A DNA stretch of 64,000 nucleotides from Tabrizicola flagellatus (lineage in GTDB: Bacteria; Pseudomonadota; Alphaproteobacteria; Rhodobacterales; Rhodobacteraceae). The notes below the pieces were generated by a model. The model was not told the origin of the DNA and made no database searches. It was given only the letters and a program-made list of their open reading frames with translations. Within the stretch, counting starts at the first letter, position 1. Every line of letters starts with the position of its first letter. A program made the translations under genes and the position numbers. Below are positions 1-9,339 of the stretch, one piece after another. The stretch covers positions 124,001 through 188,000 of the forward strand of contig NZ_VMDU01000003.1 of assembly GCF_008271465.1 (NCBI RefSeq), in the 5' to 3' direction.

Positions 1-455
1 GCCACGGCGGGCCGCTTACGGGACACACCTACACCGGGCACACGGCCTGCCTTGCGGCGGGTGTGGCGGTGCAGAAGATCGTGCGAGAGGAGGGGCTTCT
101 GGCCCGCATCCGCGACAAGGGCCCGCGCTGGCAGGCCGACTTGCGGGCGCGGATGGCGCATCTGCCGCAGGTCGGCGATGTGCGGGGGCGCGGCTATTTC
201 ATCGGGGTCGAGATCGTGGCGGATCCCGAGACGAAGGCTCCGTTCGACGTGGCGCTGGGCGTCAACGGCCGGATCCGCGCCGAAGGGCTGCGGCGGGGCC
301 TGATCTGCTATCCCTCGGGCGGCAACGTGGATGGCGCGGCGGGGGATACGGTGATCCTTGCGCCGCCGTTCAATGCGACGGATTCCGAGCTGGACGAGAT
401 CGCCGACAAGCTGGTCGCAACGCTGGAAACGGTGATCGCCGGTCTGCCCGGCTGA
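1..455 (+). CDS. class III aminotransferase, C-terminal part (5' end outside window)
   Basis: PLP-dependent aminotransferase of fold type I, class III (omega-amino acid:pyruvate or related transaminases). Only the last 150 residues are present; the first full codon is at position 3. Visible are the segment HTYTGHTACLAAGVA, which follows the PLP-lysine region in this class, and the small-domain motif VRGRGYFIGVEIV. The frame ends with TGA at 453-455, seven bases before the stop of the convergent neighbour. The class is clear, but the amino donor cannot be told without the N-terminal half. Confidence 0.85.
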   Translation, partial: HGGPLTGHTYTGHTACLAAGVAVQKIVREEGLLARIRDKGPRWQADLRARMAHLPQVGDVRGRGYFIGVEIVADPETKAPFDVALGVNGRIRAEGLRRGLICYPSGGNVDGAAGDTVILAPPFNATDSELDEIADKLVATLETVIAGLPG

Positions 456-461
456 TGGTGG

Positions 462-1643
462 TCAGTTCAGGAAGACCGCGAACAGCATCGCGTCGCCCTG
501 GATGAAATCCTCGAAGTCGCGCCAGGACTGCAACGACATCAGCGGGCCCTTCTCGGCATAGGGCAGCAGGCCCTCGCCCTGGATGAAGGTGACCAGGTCG
601 ATGGCGGGCGGGTCGTCGAAGGCGCGTTTCAGGTTGATCCCAGCCTCGGCCCCGAAGCGCCAGTGCGGGAGCAGCACCTCGCCTTTGAGCACCTTCTCGG
701 CGTCGGCCAGCACCGCCTGCCAGCGTTCGCCGGTGCCCGGGGGCATCCTGAGGCCAAGGCCGGAAACCTGGGTATCGTTCGGGACCCATTCGCCGGTGTC
801 GTCGGTCTCCATCTCCACCAGCGACCAAAAGCGGCGGTTCTCGCGGATCATCGACAGGAAGTGATTGTGGGCGTCCTGCGCCAGCGCGCGGTCGGGCCTG
901 TTCGACAGGGCGTGCAGGATCATCGCCGCGCGGTCCACCTGGCGGCCGAACATCATGTCCATCGCGTTGCGGGGCGGCGTGGTGCCCCACAGGGCGTAGA
1001 TCGCCTTCGACGAATCGATCACCCGCTGGATCGCGGGTTCGGGGTCGTATGCCAGAGCGGTCGAGGCGAAGCCGGACAGGAAATGGGTGTAGGCCGACAG
1101 CCATGCGGCGTCGGCGGTGTCGAAGGTGATGACCGGATCCTCGACCCGGACGCCCATGCCGCGACCGCCGCCGAGGGCCATGCCGGTGACTTCGGCGAGG
1201 CTTTCTCCGGCTTCGCGGGTGCCGTTGGCGTTGATGTCGAACCAGAGGTCGCTGATGCGGACCGGCAGCGAAAACTCCTGGTCGCCAAGCTGCGCCAGGG
1301 CCGTGCGGGCAGCGTCCATGTCGGCGTCGAGGTTGCGGATGAGGGCGGTGAAGTCGGCGGCCTGAAAGGGGATGGCGTCGGGGTTCTCGGGGATCGGCAG
1401 GCGGAGGATCGGGAGTTCGGACCAGTCGGCCTTGACCCCGGTCTTCCAGCGCAACTGCAGGGCTTGTTCGACGCCGCCGAGGAAGTGGAGACCAGCCAGC
1501 GCGAAGAGCTCTTCGCTGGTGGGGGAGGGGAGCGCAGCGAGGCGGGTTTCGGTCGCCTGCAGGCCGGTGCGGGCGATTTCCTCGGAGATCGTCTCGGCGG
1601 TGGCCGGGGTGGCGAGGAGGAGGGCGAGGGCGAGGGTGCGCAT
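462..1643 (-). CDS. exported protein of unknown function, paralogue 1
   Basis: A 393-residue protein starting with a clean signal peptide (MRTLALALLLATPATAE), so probably periplasmic. I chose the ATG at 1643 because the hydrophobic segment begins there; an in-frame upstream start would add 17 polar residues in front of it. It shares its full-length plan with the protein at 2903-4117: GLHFLG near residue 50, WFDINANGTREAGE (a D-x-N-x-N-G-x-x-E calcium-loop-like motif) near the middle, FLSMIRENRRFWSLV, and a C-terminus ending VFLN. The pair looks like a local duplication. I recognise no domain of known function. Confidence 0.75.
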   Translation of the reverse strand: MRTLALALLLATPATAETISEEIARTGLQATETRLAALPSPTSEELFALAGLHFLGGVEQALQLRWKTGVKADWSELPILRLPIPENPDAIPFQAADFTALIRNLDADMDAARTALAQLGDQEFSLPVRISDLWFDINANGTREAGESLAEVTGMALGGGRGMGVRVEDPVITFDTADAAWLSAYTHFLSGFASTALAYDPEPAIQRVIDSSKAIYALWGTTPPRNAMDMMFGRQVDRAAMILHALSNRPDRALAQDAHNHFLSMIRENRRFWSLVEMETDDTGEWVPNDTQVSGLGLRMPPGTGERWQAVLADAEKVLKGEVLLPHWRFGAEAGINLKRAFDDPPAIDLVTFIQGEGLLPYAEKGPLMSLQSWRDFEDFIQGDAMLFAVFLN

Positions 1644-1710
1644 GGGGGACTCCGGATTCCGCACAAGTGTGGGCGGGCCTGCGGCGCGGCGCAAGGTGGG
1701 GAAGCCCTCA

Positions 1711-2361
1711 TCAGGTCGCGGACCACAGGACCTGCCCGCGCGGCAGGAGTGTCGGGAGGCGGGTGGGGGTGAAACCTGCTGCGGCGATGGTGTCTCGAAC
1801 GGCGGCTTCGGCGACGTGATAGGGCGGGCGGTCGGGGTGAGTGACGACTCCGTCGGGCTGGCGGGTGGGGCCGGGGGCGTCCGAGAGGAAGACCGTGAAC
1901 AGGATCGCGCGGAGATCGGGGAAGCGCCGGAGGTTCCGCAGCGCCGTGGCGAGGTCGTCGTGTGGGAGGTGGGTGAAGACGCCGAAGGCGATGGCTAGCG
2001 TGATCGTGTCGGGGATGCCAGGGAAGGCGAAGGCGGCGTCCTCGATCAGGTGATCGAGCGGCAGCGCATCGGGGTCGGAGAGTTCGGTGCGCCGGCCGTG
2101 CCGCATCAGGGCGAGGGAGGCGTCGGTGCCCCAGTAGTGGCCGGGATTGAGGAAGGACACGGCCTTGTGGCCGAGCCGGAGCGCGCCGCAGCCGATGTCG
2201 AGGAGGTGGTCGTCCGGGGTCATCCCCGCGGCAAGCAGGGCCGCCATCTGGACGCGGGCGGTCTCGTCCCAGCGGCCGCCGACGATGTCGCGGTGGCGGC
2301 CCCTGGCGATGGCCTCGTCATAGAAGCCGGGGGCGAGGTAGGGCGATTTTAGGCGGGTCAG
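1711..2361 (-). CDS. class I SAM-dependent methyltransferase, probable CTG start
   Basis: A small Rossmann-fold methyltransferase. The SAM-binding motif I is LLDIGCGALRLG, preceded by RDIVGGRWDE, and the later segment IAFGVFTHLPHDDL resembles the post-motif region of this family. The substrate is unknown. No ATG, GTG or TTG occurs in frame before the conserved N-terminal segment SPYLAPGFYDEA. A CTG at 2361-2359 sits about 9 nt after an AAGGA Shine-Dalgarno-like sequence and overlaps the TGA of the upstream gene (CTGA), so CTG is the best start. The ATG at 2247 would remove the conserved N-terminus. The two genes are probably translationally coupled. Confidence 0.7.
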   Translation of the reverse strand: MTRLKSPYLAPGFYDEAIARGRHRDIVGGRWDETARVQMAALLAAGMTPDDHLLDIGCGALRLGHKAVSFLNPGHYWGTDASLALMRHGRRTELSDPDALPLDHLIEDAAFAFPGIPDTITLAIAFGVFTHLPHDDLATALRNLRRFPDLRAILFTVFLSDAPGPTRQPDGVVTHPDRPPYHVAEAAVRDTIAAAGFTPTRLPTLLPRGQVLWSAT

Positions 2362-2528
2362 GCCTTGGGGTCCTTCTTCGCGGCGGCGGCAGCCTTCATG
2401 CGGGCGAGGAGTTGGTCCGGCGTCTCGCGCGGGGGCTTCACCGACTTGGGCGCGCCCTTCTGGGCATGGTCGGGGCCGCGGAGCGTGCTGCGGGAGCCCT
2501 TGGGGTTGCCGGATTTCGAATAGTCCAT
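2358..2528 (-). CDS. small basic hypothetical protein (56 aa)
   Basis: A 56-residue lysine-rich protein beginning MDYSKSGNPKG and ending AAAAAKKDPKA. The ATG at 2528 is the only start that gives this N-terminus. It is followed directly by the methyltransferase, with a 4-nt overlap, so the two are probably one transcript. The SGNPKGS and LRGPDHAQKGA segments look ordered and conserved, but I do not recognise a function. Confidence 0.6.
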   Translation of the reverse strand: MDYSKSGNPKGSRSTLRGPDHAQKGAPKSVKPPRETPDQLLARMKAAAAAKKDPKA

Positions 2529-2602
2529 CGGGGCGCCTCCGAGGCTGTGGGTCTGGAAGGGGGATGCCGGATTTGCGGCGGCGGGACAAGAGGGTGCATA
2601 TG

Positions 2603-2675
2603 TGTCCACGGTGGACAAATCCATAAATGTGAATGATTCCAACAGGTTCAGATTTTCCGTTATGGCTTTGTTAGG
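2603..2675 (+). promoter_or_regulatory. promoter-like module A: near-palindrome plus -35/-10
   Basis: TGTCCACGGTGGACA at 2603-2617, then exactly 29 nt, TTCAGA at 2647-2652, 17 nt, GTTAGG at 2670-2675. The same near-palindrome with identical spacing recurs at 32646 and 53038. No gene follows on this strand before the convergent coding region ending at 2903, so the product would be a short transcript. Whether it is a promoter, and which protein binds it, is inferred from the conserved geometry. Confidence 0.5.
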
Positions 2676-2902
2676 CATCCTGGATCGAGTGTTCGGGGCT
2701 TCCCTTCGCGCCCCGCTTCCCATCCCTCCTCTGCCCCCCTCCCCATCCCTCCCCCACGCGGGGGGAGGGAGGCGCGTCGCGGGAGATCAGGGTGCGGGCG
2801 GGGTCGCCGGTTGTGTCGGTCTGAAGCCCGATCGCCGGGCGGGAGCGGGCAGCAGGGCATGCATCCCCGGGGTGCCGGTCCCGAAGGCGGAACCGGATGC
2901 GA
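2676..2902 (+). other. non-coding stretch downstream of module A, possible small RNA
   Basis: No convincing gene lies here. A small hairpin (GGGGC / GCGCCCC arms, about 2695-2714) is followed by a long C/T-rich tract from 2714 and then the strong hairpin at 2746-2770. A transcript from module A would therefore carry a structured 5' part and a pyrimidine-rich, anti-Shine-Dalgarno-like tail before a GC hairpin. That layout would suit a small RNA, but nothing beyond layout supports it. Confidence 0.25.
2746..2770. repeat. GC-rich extragenic hairpin
   Basis: TCCCTCCCCC (2746-2755) and GGGGGAGGGA (2761-2770) form a perfect 10-bp stem around ACGCG. A related C/G hairpin is at 7686-7719. It could act as a terminator-like barrier at the 3' end of the convergent gene, although no T-tract follows. 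Confidence 0.5.
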
Positions 2903-4117
2903 TCAGTTCAGGAACACCATCATCAGCCCGGCATCGCCGCCCATCAGCGCCTCGAACCGGCGCAGGCTTGTGGCGGTCACCACGGGGCCCTGTTCCAGGT
3001 AGGGGACGGCGGCCCAGCCCTGCGCCCAGCCGATGATCGACATGGGCGCGGGGTCGTCGAACATGCGGCCGAGGTTGATGCCCTGGCCGGTGGGCCCGCG
3101 CCAGTAGGGGATCAGGAGACGGCCCTGAAGGAGGGCTTCGCCATCGGCCAGGACGCCGAGCCAGGTGTCGCCGGTGCCCGCAGGCAGATCGAGGCCAAGC
3201 GCGGAGGTCTGGCGGTCGTTCGGGATCCATTCGAGGGTATTGTCGGTCTCAAGCGCGACAAGGGACCAGAAGCGGCGGTTCTCGGCGATCATCGACAGGA
3301 AATGATCCTTGGCGGCTTTCGCTCGGGCGGCATCGGGGGGCTGGTTCACCGCACCTTCCAGCATGGCGAAGGCGTCGAGAAACTGTCCGAAGGAGGCATC
3401 GAAGCTGTAGTTTCCGGGACTTGGCGGTGCCACCCTGATCGCGGCGCGGGCGGCGATGACGCGGTCGATGCTGGCCGCGGGGTCGTAGGCGAGGACGGTG
3501 TTCGCCACGCCGGACATCACATGCGTGTAGGCCGCAAGCCAGGCCGCATCGGCGGCGTCGAAGCGGACGGTCAGGGGCGGCGCGGCGGGGTCGGGCGCCT
3601 GCCATTGCCAGCCGAGAAGGACCGGGCCGAGAATGGCGAGGGCGTCCTCTTCAGGCTCGCGGGTGCCGTTCAGGTTGATGTCGAACCAGAGGTCCGAGAA
3701 GGTGATTTCCAGGCCGAAGTCTTCGCCCGGCGGTAGGGTGGCCAGGGCGGCGCGGGCGGCGGCCATGTCGGCGTCGATGTCGGCAAAAAGCTGGCTGACC
3801 ACTGCGCCGCTGAACGGCTCGGGCGCGGGGTTGGGCGGCACGGGCAGGCGCAGGAACGGCAGGCCCAGCGCATCGCCCACGTTGCCGGTGGCCTGATCGG
3901 CCCCGCTGCGCCACTGCATCTGAAGGGCGCGTTCGACGGAACCCAGGAAATGCAGCCCGCCGATGGCGAAGATGTCTTCGAGCGCGGGTTCGGGCTGGGC
4001 CTTGAGCCGGGCAAGCGTGGGGGCGATGCCGTTTGCGCCGATTTCGGCGGACAGGCTTTCGGCGGTCGCCGGGACGGCAAGGGCCAGGGCAAGGGCGGAC
4101 AGGGCCACGACACGCAT
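2903..4117 (-). CDS. exported protein of unknown function, paralogue 2
   Basis: A 404-residue protein with signal peptide MRVVALSALALALAVPATAE. The ATG at 4117 is preceded by GGAGG at a good distance, which fixes the start. It matches the protein at 462-1643 along its length: GLHFLGSVERALQ, the calcium-loop-like WFDINLNGTREPEE, FLSMIAENRRFWSLV, GINLGRMFDDP and a C-terminus ending MMVFLN. The two paralogues bracket the methyltransferase and the 56-aa gene. Function is unknown; a periplasmic or surface location follows from the signal peptide. Confidence 0.75.
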   Translation of the reverse strand: MRVVALSALALALAVPATAESLSAEIGANGIAPTLARLKAQPEPALEDIFAIGGLHFLGSVERALQMQWRSGADQATGNVGDALGLPFLRLPVPPNPAPEPFSGAVVSQLFADIDADMAAARAALATLPPGEDFGLEITFSDLWFDINLNGTREPEEDALAILGPVLLGWQWQAPDPAAPPLTVRFDAADAAWLAAYTHVMSGVANTVLAYDPAASIDRVIAARAAIRVAPPSPGNYSFDASFGQFLDAFAMLEGAVNQPPDAARAKAAKDHFLSMIAENRRFWSLVALETDNTLEWIPNDRQTSALGLDLPAGTGDTWLGVLADGEALLQGRLLIPYWRGPTGQGINLGRMFDDPAPMSIIGWAQGWAAVPYLEQGPVVTATSLRRFEALMGGDAGLMMVFLN

Positions 4118-4230
4118 GAGTAACCTCCGGTAGAGCCTCATCCGACAATGGAGCCTGGCGCCTGCGCGTTCAAGGAAGGTTTCGGGTATGGATTGGCGCA
4201 CGCCCGGCGGGGGGTGATACCTCCTGCCGG

Positions 4231-5673
4231 TCAGTGGTTTTCCGAGGTCATGACCACAGCGGAAAAGTCGCGCGCGGCCAGCGCCTCGGGGGTGATCCAG
4301 AATTGCAGGGCCCCGGCGTCGCCGAGATGGAGGCCCACGAAGGGATCCCAGCCGAGTTGCAGCAGCAGGATGCCGCCCTTGGGCCGCCCCTCGCCGTCCC
4401 GGATCACCGCGCCGCGGCCGAACATGCGGTGGAGGGGCGCCTGTTTCGTGGGCACGAGATAGCTTTGGTCGATCAGCTCTTGCGCGGCCTTGGGCAGAAG
4501 GGCGCGGCGGGCGGCATCGCCCCGGACCATCCAGAGAAGAAGGTCGGTCGCAAGCTGCCCGCCGCCCATATAGCTGGCCCGGTAGCGGGGGTAGCTTTGC
4601 GGCGTCGGCCGGTCGACGAACTCTTCCACCAGGGCTTCGACGGCGGCGAGGTCGGTCTCGGTCAGTGGCGCGGTCGGGGCCTTGCCCTGGGCGATGGCCT
4701 GCAACCGGGGCAGATAGATGCGAAGGCGTTCTGCCGTCTGGCCGGCATTTTCCGCGACGCTCTGCGCAAGTTTGAAGCCGGCAAGCATTTCGACCAGCAC
4801 ATGATCCGGCGGCGGCGGCATCACGGGCGCCGGGCTGGGGGTATCGGGCCTGGGGGCAAGCGCGCGGAAGATCCGGCCGAGAGTGGTGATGGGCGTCGAG
4901 GGCGCAGGGGTCGGACCCGGCGCCGGGGGAAGGGCCGCGCGGATCGCCGCCTTTCGGTCCTTGTCCAGAAGGCCGCCCAGGCTTCGTCCGGGCCAAGCCC
5001 GATCCCCATCGCCATCAGCTGCTGTCCAAGGTCCGCGGCCTTCTTGCCGCTGCGGGCCTGGACCTCCTCATTCCCCGCAATGTCGCCGGTCCAGGCATCG
5101 ACCATCATGTGCAGTGCCTGGCCGAGGAAGGGCTTCCGCCCCATCGGCAGATGATCCTGCACGAGCGAGGCACCGAAGGTGACCTGCGCCGCAGGATGCG
5201 TGGCGGCAAGTTCGGCCCTGAGCTTCGCCTCTCCCGCGTCGTCGGCGAGGGCCGAGCGGCGCAGCTCGACCGGCCAGCGGGGCAGGATGCGGGGCGCGTC
5301 TGCGTGGCGGGGCGAGGTGGGGTAGAGGGACCGCCAGTGTTCGGCACCGAAGGGGGGTGGATGTCGTTGGGCTGCGGCGTGTCGGGCCGGGCCATCTGGT
5401 CGCCGGGCACATGCAGGACGCGGGCGGTCTGCCAGCCGACAGTATCGGCGAAAAAGGCGAGGCTTCCGCTGGTCGGCAGGCCAGTCAGCGGGGCCAGGCG
5501 GGCAAGGTCGCCCATGTCGATCTGGGCCAGGAAATGCAGCGCCCTGCCGCCGCAATGCGGCCAGTCGAGGTCACCGAGGCGCGGCAGCCCGCCCATCCAG
5601 CTGCGGGCCATGGGCCAGGTCACGGCATCGGCCAGGGGAGGCGGATCAGGAAGACGGGCGGACGCTGCGACAT
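4231..5673 (-). pseudogene. DUF1963-family gene interrupted by three single-base frameshifts
   Basis: Coding similarity runs through three frames that connect end to end. It opens with ATG at 5673 (MSQRPPVFLIRLPWP), then continues as DAVTWPMARSWMGGLPRLG, IHPP / FGAEHWRSLYP and GLGPDEAWAAF / LDKDRKAAIRAAL, and ends at 4231 with DFSAVVMTSENH. Each junction (near 5630, in a six-G run at 5352-5357, and near 4966) is mended by adding one base, so all three changes are 1-nt deletions and together restore the frame. Known family: DUF1963 (YwqG-like), function unclear. The start codon lies directly after the mdh terminator hairpin. It may be a decaying gene or may reflect sequence errors. Confidence 0.75.
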
Positions 5674-5674
5674 G

Positions 5675-5708
5675 AAAACACCCTCGGAACACAACGGCCC
5701 GAGGGTGT
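5675..5708 (-). terminator. rho-independent terminator of mdh
   Basis: On the minus strand ACACCCTCGG and CCGAGGGTGT form a perfect 10-bp stem (5708-5699 with 5687-5678), followed by TTTT. The T-tract ends two bases before the ATG of the DUF1963 gene, so that gene must be read through or started from within this element. Confidence 0.85.
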
Positions 5709-5738
5709 CTGGAAAGTCACGTCACGTCAACGGGTTGC

Positions 5739-7603
<1,865 letters not shown>

Positions 7604-7685
7604 CCCGGAAGCTGCGGTTTCCGCCGGGCGGGGGGTGATCGCGGAGCCGGTGCGTGGCAGCATGATCCCGCGGTGGCCGCTGCGC

Positions 7686-7719
7686 CCCCCCCTCTCCCTC
7701 CCACACGAGGGGGAAGGGA
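7686..7719. repeat. C/G-rich imperfect extragenic hairpin
   Basis: A C-rich arm (CCCCTCTCCCTC) and a G-rich arm (GAGGGGGAAGGG) around CCACAC, similar to the hairpin at 2746-2770. It lies between the TauE-like gene and the Ada-domain gene. Confidence 0.35.
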
Positions 7720-7754
7720 AGCGCCCGGCGTCCCGACCCGGAAGGAGAGAACGG

Positions 7755-8012
7755 ATGCTGCCCGACAAAGATGTGCTTTACGCCAGCCTTGCCGCGCGGG
7801 ACGGGCGGTTCGAAGGGTTGGCCTTCGTCTGCGTGACCACCACCGGGATCTTCTGCCGGATGACCTGCCCGGCGCGGACGCCCCTGCGGCGGAACGTGGT
7901 ATTCAGGCCTTCGGTCGAGGATTGCCTTTCAGCGGGGTTCCGGGCCTGCAGGCGGTGCCGGCCTCAGGCAGGGTCGCCGCCGGCGGGCAGACCCTCGGTC
8001 ACCGCCTCGTAG
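7755..8012 (+). CDS. Ada-type methylphosphotriester (zinc) domain protein, single domain
   Basis: An 85-residue protein that corresponds only to the N-terminal zinc domain of Ada. It begins LPDKDVLYASLAARD and has the four zinc cysteines in TTGIFCRMTCPARTP and AGFRACRRCRP. In Ada the first of these accepts methyl groups from DNA phosphotriesters. ATG at 7755 follows AAGGAGAG. No AraC or methyltransferase domain follows. The last 14 residues (after CRRCRP) are simple sequence, and the final 49 bases overlap the convergent gene, so the 3' part looks truncated. It could be a stand-alone alkylation sensor or a remnant. Confidence 0.65.
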   Translation: MLPDKDVLYASLAARDGRFEGLAFVCVTTTGIFCRMTCPARTPLRRNVVFRPSVEDCLSAGFRACRRCRPQAGSPPAGRPSVTAS

Positions 8013-8275
8013 TCCGAGCCCGAGGCCATCAGGCACATCCTGCCGTCGGGCAAGGTCATGGTGATCGACCAGGTGCCGGTTTCGTCCGAGGCATAGACTT
8101 CCATCACGGCGGCCTGACCGGCGATGCCGACCGAGCGGCGCGTCTCGCCGTAGCGGTCGGCGAGCAGCGCGGTCACGGCCTCGCGGCTGTCGCATTGCGG
8201 GGCGCCGTGGGCGATGTCGGCGGCGGCAAGCATCGCGGCGAGGCCGAAGGAAAGGGCGAACATCTCTTGAGTCAT
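7964..8275 (-). CDS. small secreted hypothetical protein
   Basis: A 103-residue protein with an N-terminal hydrophobic segment ending AAADIAHGA, likely a cleaved signal peptide. The mature part begins with PQCDSREAV and contains VMEVYASDETGTWSIT and PDGRMCLMASG, giving two cysteines that could form a disulfide. The start is ATG at 8275; an upstream in-frame extension lacks a signal-like beginning. Its 3' end overlaps the Ada-domain gene by 49 bp. I do not recognise a characterised family. Confidence 0.65.
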   Translation of the reverse strand: MTQEMFALSFGLAAMLAAADIAHGAPQCDSREAVTALLADRYGETRRSVGIAGQAAVMEVYASDETGTWSITMTLPDGRMCLMASGSDYEAVTEGLPAGGDPA

Positions 8276-8374
8276 GGGAGGGCCTTTCTGGCGGTCTGGA
8301 TGCGGGAAAGGCTGCCGGTCCTGGGCTGACAGGCGGTTAACACGGCGTTCCCGCGCTGCGGTCGCCAAGAGATT

Positions 8375-8390
8375 TCTGCGCTGCGGCAGA
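8375..8390. promoter_or_regulatory. inverted repeat TCTGC-N6-GCAGA upstream of mcl2
   Basis: TCTGCGCTGCGGCAGA lies 66 bp before the mcl2 start and just upstream of TTGCTG, a possible -35. The same architecture occurs before ccr (24575-24590), and a looser form before ecm (23132-23147), two other ethylmalonyl-CoA pathway genes. It may be the operator of a shared regulator. Confidence 0.4.
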
Positions 8391-8455
8391 TTTCATCTTG
8401 CTGTTTGTGTCCGATCCGTGCTTTCAAGCGCAAGAATGTTGCGCGGAGGTGAGTC

Positions 8456-9301
8456 GTGATCCGTCCCTATCGCTCTGTCCTCTACATCCCTGCCTCGCGC
8501 GAGCGGGCGTTGGAGAAGGCCCGGGAGCTGGCGGCCGACGCGATCATCTTCGACCTTGAGGATGCCGTGGCGCCCGACGAGAAGGGGCGGGCGCGGGAGT
8601 TGCTGGCCCGTGTCCTGCGCGAGGCGGACTATGGCGCGCGGGCGCGGATCGTGCGGGTCAACGGCCTTGGCACCGAGTGGGTCGCGGGCGACCTGGCGGC
8701 GTTCGGCGACCATCCGGGCGTGGATGCGGTGCTGCTGCCGAAGGTGAATGGTCCGGCCGATCTGGACGCCGTGGCGGGACCGGTGCGCGCGCCGCTCTGG
8801 GCGATGCTGGAAACGACGAAGGGCTGCCTGAACGCAGCCGCCATCGCGGCGCATCCCCGGCTGGAGGGGATGGTGATGGGCACCAACGACCTGGCCAAGG
8901 AACTGGGCGCGCGGTTCCGGCCCGACCGGCTGCCGCTGCTGGCGGGGCTGGGCGCTTGCGTCATGGCGGCGCGGGCCGAGGGGCGCATCATCGTGGACGG
9001 GGTGTTCAACGCCTTCAAGGACGAGGCGGGGCTGCGCGCCGAATGCGAGCAGGGCCGCGACATGGGGTTCGACGGCAAGACGCTGATCCATCCGGCGCAG
9101 CTGGACATCGCCAACGAGGTCTTTGCGCCGAGCGAGGAGGAGGTCGCGCTGGCGCGGCGGATGATCGCCGCCTATGCCGAGGCGCGGGCGCGGGGCGAGG
9201 GTGTGGCGGTCGTGGACGGAAAGATCGTCGAGAACCTGCATGTGGCGACGGCCGAGGCGCTGATCGGCAAGGCCGAGGCAATTGCGGCGCTGGCGGTTTG
9301 A
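8456..9301 (+). CDS. mcl2: HpcH/HpaI-CitE family, probable (3S)-malyl-CoA thioesterase
   Basis: A 281-residue TIM-barrel protein of the malyl-CoA lyase/citrate lyase beta family. The metal and CoA motifs are VLYIPASRERALEKA, IIFDLEDAVAPDEK, RIVRVNGLGTEW, LLPKVNGPADL, MLETTKGCLNA and GTNDLAKELG. In R. sphaeroides the homologue near mch and mdh is Mcl2, which hydrolyses (3S)-malyl-CoA to malate and CoA at the end of the ethylmalonyl-CoA pathway. Sequence alone does not separate thioesterase from lyase; the name rests on size and neighbourhood. The GTG start at 8456 follows GGAGG. An inverted repeat shared with ccr lies upstream. Confidence 0.8.
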   Translation: MIRPYRSVLYIPASRERALEKARELAADAIIFDLEDAVAPDEKGRARELLARVLREADYGARARIVRVNGLGTEWVAGDLAAFGDHPGVDAVLLPKVNGPADLDAVAGPVRAPLWAMLETTKGCLNAAAIAAHPRLEGMVMGTNDLAKELGARFRPDRLPLLAGLGACVMAARAEGRIIVDGVFNAFKDEAGLRAECEQGRDMGFDGKTLIHPAQLDIANEVFAPSEEEVALARRMIAAYAEARARGEGVAVVDGKIVENLHVATAEALIGKAEAIAALAV

Positions 9302-9339
9302 GGGCAGTGTGCGCGCGATGAACCGGCTGGAGGCATCGC

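Noticed and set aside
2603-2617. The near-palindrome TGTCCACGGTGGACA as a LexA or ParB (parS) site
   Set aside because: It matches neither the alphaproteobacterial GTTC-N7-GTTC/GAAC-N7-GAAC LexA form nor the TGTTTCACGTGAAACA parS consensus.
2903-4996. A 697-codon extension of the exported protein at 2903-4117
   Set aside because: The extra N-terminus runs across the DUF1963 region and removes the signal peptide; the ATG at 4117 has a good ribosome site.
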